64,000 nucleotides of DNA from assembly GCF_950295315.1 (NCBI RefSeq), contig NC_080175.1:70369357-70433356 (forward strand). Direction: 5' to 3'. This DNA comes from Erinaceus europaeus (lineage: Eukaryota > Chordata > Mammalia > Eulipotyphla > Erinaceidae). The stretch's first letter is position 1; every line of letters begins with the position of its first letter. A program made the translations under genes and the position numbers. The notes below the pieces were generated by a model, which did no database searches, had not been told where the DNA came from, and was given only the letters and a program-made list of their open reading frames with translations. Positions 44,526-56,500 of the stretch are shown one piece after another.

Positions 44526-46290
44526 TCATTGAGTTTAAGAGAATTTAAATCTTACAAAATGCATTTTCAGACTATAAGAGTTAAATAAAGAATCAGTAAT
44601 AAAAGGAGATTTGGGAAGTGCACAAATAAGTGAAAACTAAGCAGTGTTCTTGTGGTTTAATAATGATGAATCAATGAAATTATCTTAAGGGAAATTAGAA
44701 AATATCTTAAGATAAATGAGAATGAAAACACATCCTATCCAAATGAAGAGGTACAGTAAAATCATGTCCTGGGGCAAATTTATGCTACTTGTGCCTAACT
44801 CAGAAAGAGAAGAAATATCTCAGCTTTTGACCAGTGAGGCTGTTGTTTTTCACTCAGGGGTTTTGGTGTGAAAACTATAATTTTTTCTTGTAGCAAGGTG
44901 TACAGTAATTTTGTTCTTCAAATATTTACTGAGAGTGTGTTAAAAATGACAGTCATCACACTGAAGGGGGACTTTCTGATACTGAGAACTCACTTTCAAA
45001 AAATACAGTGTTTCTTGAAAGCTCTCACACATAAATAGACACACAACCTCCTAAAAATCTAAAGTAAGAACAATTATTTATCTTTGCCAATTAATCCCAT
45101 CTCACTTAAGAAATTTTGAGGTAAAAAATTTTAGGTGTAATATTATTAGAATCTTTACATTAGCTTTCCTTTTCTTCTTCTGATAAAGTGATACAGATCA
45201 AAGAATGAGATGAACTGACACAGTTTTGATTAAAGTATAGGTGAAAAGCTGTGGCATTTTACAAACACTCAATCCCAATTCGTGTATCTGATATTCACCT
45301 TTCATAGATTCACAACTGGCAAATGTCTGGTTTTAAATAGCACATTTGTGTGTGACCTTTTAAGAAAATTACCAATGTCTTTGTTTAGAGTGCAGAGGGC
45401 ACGAATTTCACAGAGCATTTCCCACTAAATGGAGTATATTACTCCAGTATCACAGCCATGTTGTCAGGAAGTGGCACTTCATTAAGATAATGTGACCTTT
45501 AGAATATTTCTCCAACCTTTCACTGTATATTTGGTAGTGGGATTTGTACTTTGATTTCTGTGGCTTTTTTGATAAGTTGGGAATAAAAAGTAGTTGAAAG
45601 CTATATCTTTTCTCTTCAGCAATTCATGATGTGTTTTTTATTAAAATGGCAAAAAAATGTCAGGTAAAGAATTTTTGTTCAAACTAGGGATTATTTGCCA
45701 GGAAACTGTCTTATAGAGTTAAAATTAAGTTGGTGGACTTACACCTTTTGGAGAAAGGAGGGAAGAGCATAAATGGCTGTATAGGAGAAACCAAATTTTG
45801 TAATTTTCTCCACAGATGTTTAAAAAAGTTATGTTTCCCTGTAACAGTGAGATAATTGTTTTTTTCATGTGCTTGCTACGGTAAATTAAAGGCATATATT
45901 TGTAGCGAGCCACCCAGAAAATAGAAGTTTAACTTGCTGAACTACTTTTATGAAAAAGTCAAAATTGATAATTTATAGAAAGAAGGAAAGAAATGACTTA
46001 TTTAGTTAAACTAGAAGTAGCTTTTATTAGGAATCATTTGTGTGTCACTTGTTTTACTTATAGGATTGAATATTATGATTATAATTGAATCTTTCACTTA
46101 AGTATCTTGAAATATAAATATTATCAAGCATTATTTTAATTTTAGACACTAATACATCAGTACTTGTATTCCTTTAGTAAAAGGCGAAACATTTATGTGA
46201 TCTGAAGAGAAACCAGAGTATAGTACTTGTATTTCTTAATCACATCTTTGACAATTGCCATACTGAGATCATCTTTATGATATATTTAAA
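44526..46290. other. Unique, repeat-poor DNA; possible conserved non-coding segments
   Basis: No repeat was recognised over about 1.7 kb. The stretch at about 45190-45560 has mixed composition and looks more constrained than its surroundings, but there is no alignment to support this. No coding frame is seen. Confidence 0.35.
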
Positions 46291-46300
46291 TTGAAATATT

Positions 46301-46575
46301 GGGAGTCGAGTGGTAGTGCAGCGGGTTAAGTGCAAGTGGTGTAAAGCCCAAGGACCAGAGTAAGGGTACCAGTTTGAGCCCCTGGCTCCCCACCTGCAGG
46401 GGAGTCGCTTCACAGGTGGTGAAGCAGGTCTGCAGGTGTCTATTTTTCACTCCCCATTTCTGTCTTCCCCTCCTCTCTCCATGTCTCTGTCCTAACTAAC
46501 AATGACAACATCAATAACAACAACAATAAAAAACAAGGGCAACAAATAAATAAACATAAAAATAAATAAATAACC
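46301..46575 (+). mobile_element. tRNA-derived SINE, full-length
   Basis: gggagtcgagtggtagtgca head, gtaccagtttgagcccctgg B box, gagtcgcttcacaggtggtg and a CAACAACAATAAAAAACAAGG tail. The duplication tgaaatatt is at 46292-46300 and 46576-46584. Confidence 0.92.
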
Positions 46576-46689
46576 TGAAATATTCACTTGTTACCATGGG
46601 AGTGGCAGAATTAAAATAAAATGGCAGAACCATGTAGTGATCAGAAAGCTGACTAGAATTTTGTGATTCTTCTATTAGGTTATATGGCT

Positions 46690-46860
46690 TTTGCCCACAA
46701 AGTAATTTTATTAGGTGAGGGATAATGGTTTATAGGACAGTGTTGACACATGGTTATAATTTCTCCCCATGGTGGATGCCTACACAGCACTCCCACCTCA
46801 ATTTAGGTCCTTTTCCACACTTATGATTTAGTTTCTCTATTAGAAATATAATGGTGTATA
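46690..46860 (-). mobile_element. Old L1 3' UTR relic
   Basis: agtgttgacacatggttata, ctccccatggtggatgccta and gtccttttccacac parallel 32350-32450. Heavily diverged. Confidence 0.45.
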
Positions 46861-48245
46861 TTCGGAATGCCTTCAGCTGCAAGTGTAGCTATTGTGTTTG
46901 AAAAGTAGAGAATTTTTTTTCATATAAACAGCTCAGAAAATGGGTAACCCAAGGCTCACTATTTGCTGAAAGCTATCATCAAAGATTCTGTTATGTCTTA
47001 TTTATTTATTTATTTATTCATTCATTCATTCCATTTGTGGTTGAGACTTCATTCTCCTAAGACAGTTGCTGAACTTCCATGTATTATGTCTGTCTTTCTG
47101 GCAGAAAAAAAGAGTAGAAAATTTCTCCTGGTCAAATTTTGTCTTTTTAATGAGAATGGGGAGTTATACCTATCAGACTATTCTCTATGCTTTCCTATCT
47201 GGAATTATGCTATTTAACCTTTCTTTGATGTAAGAGATTCTAAGAAATTGTATTTAGATTTCTAGACATTAATGGTGGAACACAAGAATATTGTTGAGGA
47301 GTGTCGATTACTACTCCAAGAGCAAGGTTCAATGAAATACTATTTATGTAATGTTTCTTTACCTTATTGATGTTCTAGAAATACCATTAGTTCAACTGAA
47401 AGAAGACAACATTGCCATTTTTATCATGGTAACATGTATCTAGTTGAAAATGTTGTCTTTGATTTTGAGTACTTGAAAGATTTTTACTGTACCTCAAGAA
47501 AAAAAAAAAGTGAAATTGTGAGTCATGTTGAAATTATGTCATGTAAGGAATTAAAGAAAGAAGTATTGATTTTTTTTTTCTTATTTGGAGTAAATAAGAT
47601 TTAGTAGAGGTCCAAGATTTTTTTTCAGAATAGGGAATTATATATATATTATGGATTAAGAAAACCAGGAAGATAATGTATTATGTCATACCAGGAAGAC
47701 ATATTTTGAGTCAGCATAAATTATTTCTCAAGTATCAGGGTTATGAATACTATATGTGTAAGAAATTTTCTTATGCATTACAGATGACCTCAACTCTATG
47801 ATAAAGAAAAATCAATAATCTGAAGAGCTAAGAAAGCCAGTGTTGTAGTCCCCGTCAAAAGATTAGCAGATGCAGATTACAGAAAGAGCCAGTGTCTCAT
47901 TTTCAGTTCAGTTAGAGACAAAAAGCCAACATTTCATTTTCAAAGCCCACCAGGTAGGAAAATTTCTTTTATTGGAGAATAATCACTGTTATTTATTTAT
48001 TTTACTGTTCAGAACATCAACTGCATGGGCGTGTTGTACTCATACTAGGGAGGCCAGTCTCTTATTTATTCTACTTATTCAAATATTATTCTCCCTTAAC
48101 AATACCTTCATGTCAACACCCAAGGAAAAAAAATCTTTGGGAACTGACTGTATGACACAGTAGAGTCAGCACATAAAATTAACCACCATATGGCCTGAAC
48201 TGAGTAATTATTTAATGACATACTGGTTTTACATTGACACACCAC
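46861..48245. other. Unique DNA, no gene seen
   Basis: A TTTA/TTCA tetranucleotide run at 46998-47030 is the only simple repeat of note. The 97-codon frame at 47870-48163 lacks any recognisable domain. Confidence 0.4.
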
Positions 48246-48255
48246 AGATTTCTAG

Positions 48256-48414
48256 GGTTTTTTTTTTTTTTTTTTTTTTAGTATTTATTTATTTATTTAC
48301 CAGAGCACTGTTTAGCTCTGGCTTATGGTGGTGCGGGGGATTGAACCTAGGACTCTGGAGCCTCACGCATGAGAGTCTGTTTGCATAACCATTATGCTAT
48401 CTACCCTCTGCCCA
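48256..48414 (-). mobile_element. tRNA-derived SINE, second subfamily
   Basis: Poly-T of more than 20 bases, TATTTATTTATTTATT, gctctggcttatggtggtgc, gggattgaacctaggactct and taaccattatgctatctacc. The 10-bp duplication agatttctag is at 48246-48255 and 48415-48424. Confidence 0.92.
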
Positions 48415-48427
48415 AGATTTCTAGTCT

Positions 48428-50125
48428 TTTTTTATTTTATTTTTTTAAGAAAGGATTAATGAACAAAACCATAAGGTAGGAGGGGTACAATTCCACACAA
48501 TTCCTACCACCCAGTCTCCATTTCCCATCCCCTCCCCCTGATAGCTTTCCCATTCTCTATCCGTCTGGGAGCATGGACCCAGGGTCATTGTGGGTTGCAG
48601 AAGGTAGAAGGTCTGGCTTCTGTAATTGCTTCCCCGGTGAACATGGGCATTGACTGGTCGGTCCGTACTTCCAGTCTGCCTCTCTCTTTCCCTAGTAGGG
48701 TGTGTCTCTGGGGAAGCTGAGCTCCAGGACACATTGGTGGGGTCTTCAATCCAGGGAAGCCTGGCCAGCATCCTGGTGGCATCTGGAACCTGGTGACTGA
48801 AAAGAGAGTTAACATACGAAGACAAACAAATTGTTGAGCAATCATGGACCCAAAGCTTAGAATAGTGGAGAGGAAGTGTTAGGGAGGTAGTCACTGCAAA
48901 CTCTAGTGTACTTCTGCTTTCAGGTATTTATTCTGCAGTAGTTTATGGATACGTGTGAACATAAGCTCTCTCTCACAGAAACTGGTGTATATCTAGGTTT
49001 TGGGACTTTGTTAGAAAGTGAACCACCTGAGATGAAATTAGAGTATACTATGAAAGGAAAGGTCTCACCCGAATAATGAAGTTGAAGGGTTGTCATTCCA
49101 CACGTGAAGTCTCTGGACACTGTTCGACGTGAAGCATCTTGAGGTCGCAATTGTTGTGTTGGTTAGGTTGTGATCGGCAGATGCAATATTATTTGATATA
49201 GATTGGGAGAGGCATATGGGAAAGTGAGCCCTATCCAATGGTTCTGGCACTGGGGGAAGTAGAGGCTCCATAGTGGAGATGTGAGGTTCCTGCTGTCTTA
49301 GGGTTCAAAAGGACAATCGATAGTTAATGTTATTATGACATTATTTGGTAATTGGGTTAACTTTGAATAGTCCTTTTGTTAGGGTTTGCTGTACAGTACC
49401 CAGTATCTTGTATATAGCTGTGCTATTAGTTGCTTCTGATCTACTTGGTCTAGGATTTTGAGAGAGTCTGCATGTCAATTACACAGCCTATATATTGAGA
49501 AAAGATTCAGTTTGTGTTTTGAAAAACTTCGAGACATACAATTGATTTTTCCCCTCTCGTATTAACTAACTAGTGATTTATATGACTACATTTTACTAGG
49601 AGTGTACATAAACACCATTCCCACCACCAAAAGACTGTGACCCATCCCTCCCACCCACTCCCACCCCCCACTGGCCAAGGAAGCTGCATGTCTACCCCTC
49701 ACCACAGGGTTTTTACTTAGATGCCCTACTTACAGTTTGGTCAGGTCCAGCTTTTAGTTTCCCTTTCAGATCTTCTTACTCAACTTCTGTTGATGAGTGG
49801 GATCATCCCATACTCATCTTTATCTTTCTGACTTAGCTCACTTAACATAATCCTTCTAGCTCTGTCCAAGATGGGGCAGAGAAGGTGGGTTCATTGTTCT
49901 TGATAGCTGTATAGTATTCCATTGTGTATATATACCACAGCTTTCTCAGCCACTCATCTGTTGTTGGGCACCTGGGTTGCTTCCAGGTTTTAGCTATTAT
50001 GAATTGTGCTGCTATGAACATAGGAGTACACACCTCTTTTTGGTTGAGTGTTATGGAGTCCTTGGGGTAGATCCCCAGGAGAGGAATTACTGGATCCTTT
50101 GGAATGTCCATGTCTAGCCTTGCTA
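48428..50125 (-). mobile_element. 5'-truncated L1: 3' UTR and ORF2 end
   Basis: Poly-T on the left, then the full main-family 3' UTR (about 48455-49800) and the last part of ORF2 (to about 50120), ending near gtccatgtctag. It landed directly beside the right-hand duplication of the SINE at 48256-48414. I could not find a convincing duplication for this copy. Confidence 0.88.
49800..50120 (-). pseudogene. L1 ORF2 C-terminal fragment
   Basis: The minus-strand frame 50168-49842 contains CTPMFIAAQFIIAKTWKQPR and LWYIYTMEYYTAIKN, the C-terminal segment of ORF2. It carries the same 1-bp shortening near 49849 as the copy at 36293, relative to 60047. Confidence 0.88.
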
Positions 50126-50129
50126 TCTC

Positions 50130-50595
50130 TCTATCTAAATTGTGTTTGTGGGGGGAAACAATACACATTTATTATTTTGTTTTCCAAGAGTCAAAAGTTC
50201 ACCTTTTTTTTTCAGAAGACTGCAATCAAGATTAGCCAGACTACTAATCTTTCTAGAGCCCATAGTTCTTTAGCATGGGTGGTAGAAAATTCCAGCTCTT
50301 TCTAAAAGATCTAAGTCTCTCACTTTCTGTTGGCCAATTGCATGGCCTCTCATGCTAGATTGTTACAGCAACTTGTTTCTTTCCTTTCAGATCTTCTGGA
50401 GAGTCTTCTTCCCAGTGAGCAAAGAGAGATTCTTATGTAATACAACTTAATCATGAGAATGCCAGTCTTTGTCATAGTCTATTGTTTAAAAGTTAGTCAC
50501 ACTCATGGAAGAAAATACTAAATTGGTATAGACACTAGGAGGTGAATAGTTAACCTGGGAGCTAGTTTTCTAGGTTGTTTTTGGGATTGGCTTTT
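50130..50595. other. Unique DNA, nothing recognised
   Basis: No repeat or coding signal. Confidence 0.4.
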
Positions 50596-50604
50596 GAAAG
50601 ACAG

Positions 50605-50729
50605 AGGGCCTAGTGGGTTGTATTGTTATGTGGAAAACTGAGAAATGTTATGCATGTACAAACTATTGCATTTTCTGTTGAATGTAAAACATTAATTTCC
50701 CAATAAATGAAAAAAATAAAAAGAAAAAA
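50605..50729 (+). mobile_element. Very short LINE-like 3' end
   Basis: 125 bases matching the end of the 2400-2701 insertion (ttatgtggaaaactgagaaa, gcatgtacaaactattgc, gtaaaacattaatt, ccaataaa). The 9-bp duplication gaaagacag is at 50596-50604 and 50730-50738. Confidence 0.8.
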
Positions 50730-50739
50730 GAAAGACAGT

Positions 50740-51208
50740 GAAGATAAAACTTGATTATGGTATTCATATACCCATTGGTTCCAAAGCATAATTATAGATC
50801 CAGCTGAAAGATAAAAGAGGACATTTCACAACAGCAGAAGAGATGGTTTTATTCTTAATTGGCGTTAATGCAGGTTATTTTGACACTGGATACTTTGCAA
50901 TAACTAGGACATAACTTTATCTCCTCAAATTGTTACTCATTCAAAAATAATGTATTTAGGTAACAGTTCTCATACTCCAAATTTTATCTAATAAGAAAAA
51001 AGGAAGAAAATAAAATATGTTTTATTTAATATATACATATTTAAAATATATATTATACAATCCGGTAAGGCTTTAATGGTGTCATGTATTTTTCCAGTGA
51101 ATAATTAATTTAACCAACAAAAATGACCCATTCTAACATTCAAATTTCTGTATGATAGAGTGGTGTCTATTTAAAAAGCCAAAGGAAATCTTTATATACT
51201 TTTAATAT
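50740..51208. other. Unique AT-rich DNA
   Basis: A TA-rich stretch lies near 51026-51058. Nothing else is recognised. Confidence 0.4.
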
Positions 51209-51209
51209 T

Positions 51210-51358
51210 TCATTTTAATGAGTGTGAGACAGAGAGAAGGAGAGACCAGAACACTATTCAGCTCTGGTTTATAGTGGTGCCTGGGTTTAGCCATAGGACC
51301 TCAGAGCCTGAGGCAGGAAAAGTTTTTGGATAACCATTGTGCTGTATCTCTGACCCTT
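51210..51358 (-). mobile_element. tRNA-derived SINE, second subfamily
   Basis: GTGTGAGACAGAGAGAAGGAG body, ttcagctctggtttatagtg, ggtttagccataggacctca and ataaccattgtgctgtatct. Confidence 0.8.
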
Positions 51359-53099
51359 CTAGAGGTATCTTTATAGTTCACAGTAAATAGAATGTTCTTG
51401 TACTTTCATTCACTTCTCTGTTGCCAGATTTCCAAATATCTTTATGGTGGAGTTAGTATCTCAGAAAGTTCCAGCAACGTGGGACTTTTTCTGCATTTCC
51501 CCACTTCTTTGCTTCTCTTACCCTATTGACAATTTATAACCCCTGCACCATCTGGGGAACAGACTGTTGGCTGCCAAGTAGACTCATTAACATTCCCCTC
51601 CAGGAACTCTTGCTGTTTAATTAGGCTGTCTGCTGGATTCAGGCGGTGAGAGCCTTAGGTGGTTGTGTAACAAATCCATGACTCCATGAATTCAGATGTC
51701 AAGGTCACTAAAATTCCTGCCTATCCTCAGTGTAAGAAAGGGAATCCAGATTATTGACTGCTCAATCCAAATCATCAATGAGTTCACCTTAAAGGGGACT
51801 TTCCTATACTTAATTGAGACACGAAGTTATCCTCCACTGAATCCACAGCTGTCACTACTGTGTAGTTTGACAATGTTCTGATCCTTAGGCCATGAGGTCT
51901 AACATTTAGGCCAAACTTCTTGACAAAAATGGTCAATAGTATTTGTATAGCAGTATCTAAACTCAATACTGAGATTATTGTATGTGCTATAATTAAATGC
52001 TGTGGAGCTAGATTATTTAAGGTAATGACATTCCAGACATATTTGATTTAAGTAGAGCAAATGGTATGTTTGTAAAAATCCAAAATGGTAAAATCCTATT
52101 TTAAGAAAACACTCAACCCAATGATTTGGCTAATGTTAAGTAAACAATTTCTAGCCATCATTGGTTTGGGGGGAAAAGAAGTTAAAATAGTCATTATGAA
52201 CACACACACACAAAGTTAAAATAGTCATTATGCACAATGTGTCAACAACTCAGGGGTTTTCCAGATTTAGAAATAAAACCATCATAAGTATCTCCAAACC
52301 AGTGTTAGTGTTTTTTAGCTAAGTATTCATTCATCTACTAGTTCATTTAGTCATCAGGCATTTATATTGATTATTTAGTTTCAGCTCAGCATGAATATCA
52401 AGGTGACTCAAAGTAAAAACTATTTGTCACTTTAATAGGGAGGTTCCTCTTCATCAGATATAGGAAAGCAAAACACAATACCAACACCACACCTACTTCC
52501 ATGACATTTCCTAATCTAGTGTGTTGACCTAATCTATGTAACAGTGTTCCCTGAGAAAGTTATTTGAAGAATGAGATAGGAATGCCGGGTTATTGCTATC
52601 CAGGCAACACTTTGAAAAAAGCCACTGGACCTTCTGGAAAAAGAAATAGCGTCTCCATGTGCTCTGTGTCTGGTAGCGAGGAACACTTGAAAGAGTGCTG
52701 GTAAAACTAATTTTCCGAGAGGAGAGGAGACTCCAGTGTGAGAGGTTTAAGGCATCCTGAGTTTACCTAGATGGTTAAATTGCCCATTGCCATTAGAGGC
52801 TCACCTTCCAGAACTGTTCTTAACATTAAGACCTGTGCTATTTTTTTTCTTGGGCTATGTAAAACTACACCTACCTCTTGCTCAAAGAAAAAGTATTGGA
52901 AACATTGCTGTACTTCATTTTGCTTTGCTTATTCCTCACACCTAGTGATCATGGTGATAAAATTATGTGATTCTTCATAGAAAACTGAAAAGGATTTGTC
53001 AGTAGCATGACTGTAACATGTCTTTTTTGTTTAATGCATCAGAAATTTTGTATCAAGAATAACTATTGGTATTAAACTTCATTTTTTAAAAATGAAGTA
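51359..53099. other. Repeat-poor unique DNA; possible conserved non-coding segment
   Basis: About 51460-51720 is less AT-rich, with TAAT cores and runs such as gctgtttaattaggctgtct. It looks like candidate conserved non-coding DNA. No coding frame is seen. Confidence 0.35.
52179..52232. repeat. 20-bp direct duplication around a CA run
   Basis: aagttaaaatagtcattatg occurs exactly at 52179-52198 and 52213-52232, with a CA run of 14 bases between. The identity implies a recent tandem duplication or a filled staggered break. Confidence 0.9.
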
Positions 53100-53231
53100 G
53101 TCTAATGCTGGCTTGCACACTAAAGTACTAGAGATACAGTTTCACACTGCATTCACCACCAACAAACAGCTTTCGGTGTCTCCGTAGCCCCATAAAGCCT
53201 TCATAGTTCTCTCAAAGTCTGAGACAGTTTG

Positions 53232-53267
<36 letters not shown>

Positions 53268-53540
53268 TATGAGCTTGCATGATTTGGTCATCTATATTCC
53301 ACATGTGAGTGAATCTGTCCAATAGAAGTTTTCACTGCTTATTTCACTAAACATAACACTTCTGTTTTCAACTATTTTGTCCCAAAAGATAAAATGTCAT
53401 GTTTTTTTTAAATTGCAGAATAGTACTCCATTGAGTATATATTTTATAACTTCTATATCCAGCTGCCAGTTAATGGATATGTGCATTACTTCCATACCTT
53501 GGCTATTTTGAATAATGCATTTATGAAATCAGCTTTGAAC
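53100..53540 (-). mobile_element. Old L1 relic with ATTT repeat
   Basis: Around 53400-53520, gaatagtactccattgagta, atggatatgtgcattacttc and ggctattttgaataatgc parallel the ORF2 C-terminal region of the 31.8 kb copy. A pure ATTT run at 53233-53268 lies inside. Highly diverged. Confidence 0.65.
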
Positions 53541-56500
53541 TTTAAATAAGATAAGTCTCTTGGCAAAAAGAAACTTTTCAATTTTTTTTTTATCAATTTC
53601 TGCATTTATTTCCTTTCATTGTTCAAGCATCTTTCCTAAGTCTCTGTTTTCTTTTTCAGAAGACAAAATGAAAGACCTTTTTGCTACATAATTGTATTTT
53701 CTTGTAATTACAGATATCAGTGGTGAACTTTGAGATTTGTTTAATTAACTCTAGTTCATTTTAAAAGAGAGAGAGAAATACCAGTTGCATCAATCAAACA
53801 CTGATAATCTTTCCTTTGGGGGTTGGGGAGCTATTGACTGAAAGGGAAGTCATCATTTTTTTACTATATTAAACTCCCCTTTCCTCCAATTATTTCATTT
53901 TTAAAGATCTGTGGAAATAAATGAAGAGGACTTTTTAAGTACACATAGCATTTTACCTCCTTGTTCTTAAAACTTTCTGTGTATGATAACTGTTTTGGAG
54001 ATGTCACTTATCTGTAAAAGTTACAAAGAGTATGACTAACCACATGCCTTATGTCTGAAAATTCTATATTTGAAAGAGGGCAATTATGCTGATGATTTTT
54101 TGTTAATGGTTTTGGTCTAGGTAATTTTAATACTAGTCTTTATTGTATTTTGTTTGATAATAATCATCTATAAGATAACTGAGCAATGATGTAGTATAAC
54201 TCAAAGTGATTTTCAACATCTCAGGATTATAATTGATGTATTACACTAGCTGTAGGACAAGTTAGAACAAGTTCTGGGAGCCGTGGTAGAACACAAGCTG
54301 TCTGAGATTGTAAAGAAATTCTTGAAAAAGACATTACATAGTTGAAGCTTTTTACATAGTTGTGCAGTCCTCACCCAGTTTTCTTTTTAATTTGGGAATA
54401 TGCAGTATTTAAGAAAAGAGCAGAGCAGGGCACTAGCACTCATTAAAGTGCCAGAAAATATTACTGGGGGGGAAGCCTAAATGAATTGGAATTAGTTCAT
54501 GGGCAGATGAAAAAGCTAATGGTCTTTTCATAAGTCAATAATAATGTTAAGCAGCAGGAAGGTGTTTTATGAGCAGGACTGCCATCAGCTGGTTTTATTA
54601 TTCAGTGAAAATAAAGCATGAGAAAATAAATTTCAACTGGAACTGTAAGCAAGAAAATATCTTCCCATTGCAAATGTCCATTGCTGTTTTATATGCTTTC
54701 CTGCTTATAGTCCTCATTCACAAACACTTCAAATGTACAACCTTTTGTTCTTTTCACTAGGACTGTCTATAGTGGCAGCAAAAATAATTAGTACTTGGGA
54801 TGTCTCTTTACATGGAGAAAGAGAATGTCAGAGAAAGGAAGGACATTTGCAGTGCTCACATTTGAATCAAGAGAAAACTAAACTTTAGACTTGATTTCAG
54901 CCTTAATAATAAATTGAGGTAATTTCCTTGTCTTTCATTCATTTCCCACAAGTATGACATAGGGTCAGCAAGTCAATTTGCTTTGCCCAAGTATGCAACA
55001 TCTATTTAAAAATAATCTACAAAATTACATATTATAATAAAGCCATGAGCTAATGCTCATGTAATTTTGCCTGCTTTGGCATTTCTTCCGTGGTGCTAGT
55101 GAAAGCCTAGTGTTAAAGGAGCTATGTAGACGCACATGGGTAAATATAGAAGGCTCCCACTGAATTCAGACAGATGGGGTTTAATCACAGCTTGCTCTCA
55201 TACATATGATAACATAAGAACTGGAACACAGGTGTGAGGGAAGCACAGAAGTTCCTTGGTAAGTTTGTGGAAATAGAATCTTTGTTTACTTTTTATTTAG
55301 CATTAAAAATTAATTATCGTTACCACAATAGGGTAATATAGAGATCATATTGCACTAGCTTTCAATGAAGGCAGGATTGGTTTGTAGTGCTTGCATTTTT
55401 TTTTTTTTTAACATGGTAACAGAGCAACTTCATCTTGAAAGAAAACAGCAGGACCTTGTTTTGGTTACAAAATGTACTTTTCCAATCCTGTCAGGATTAT
55501 TGATAGAGAAAGAAACGCAAGGTCATAGGCCTTGGTGTTTTGCTCATTCTATGGTAATCTTATTTCTGGAGATTGTTGGCTCAGCTAGTTCTTTAGCTAG
55601 ATGCTGTGAAGATAAATTTGAACTTGAGCTTGTGACACCACTTAACTTGTAATAATGATTGTTATCAGTGTCTCTGTTTGGAGGGCAGGAAGTTTGTTGT
55701 TCTGTATCTTTTCCACCCCCCTACTGTGAATGACATTTGAAATGCCTGGCTATTTCCCCCAAAGTAATGCCTAGGAATTACTGCTATCATAAAAAAATTA
55801 TAAACTCATTTGTATTATTTAGGACAAGAAAATGCTACTAAGCCATTTCTATCTAGTTATGATGGGGCTAGTTGTTGTTGTTGTTTTTCCTTTTTACAGA
55901 ATTTTACAGGGCTAATCTTAACCAATCATTCACATGTTATTTACAGATAACTTTTGATTTTGTGCTTTAAAATACATTACTCATTTGATAATGTTTTTAT
56001 TCTGCCTATACCTTCATGAAATGAAGCATATTTGCTGTTGTGTTAAAGCAGTCTGTAATATGAGAAAGTAAGCTGATAGGTAAGTGGTCAGGAGGAGTCA
56101 AAGAATGGACTATAAAACAAAGGTAGACAGCTTGCTTTTGAAGAGTATGTTCCTCAAGCTTTCAATAATTTATAACAAACAACTCTAAAACAAGATCATA
56201 TATGCTAAGTAAATACATATAAATTTATTCAAATTAATACATAATAATGGAGCTATTTTATTTAATATGTGACCCACATGTTTTCATAATCCTCAGTCCT
56301 GCTAAATTATTCTGCTGAATTTTAGTAACTCAGCTGTCACATAATAGTCAAAGTTTTTTTTTTCTTTCTGTAAACATGTCCTTGTGGTCAGAAACCCCTT
56401 ATACCCAGGGGCCAGGATCACCCCAGGAACCAGCTCCAGGATTATTTGTCCTGAAGTCCTCTGAATCTTACATAGACTTTCTAGACAGGAATCAACAACA

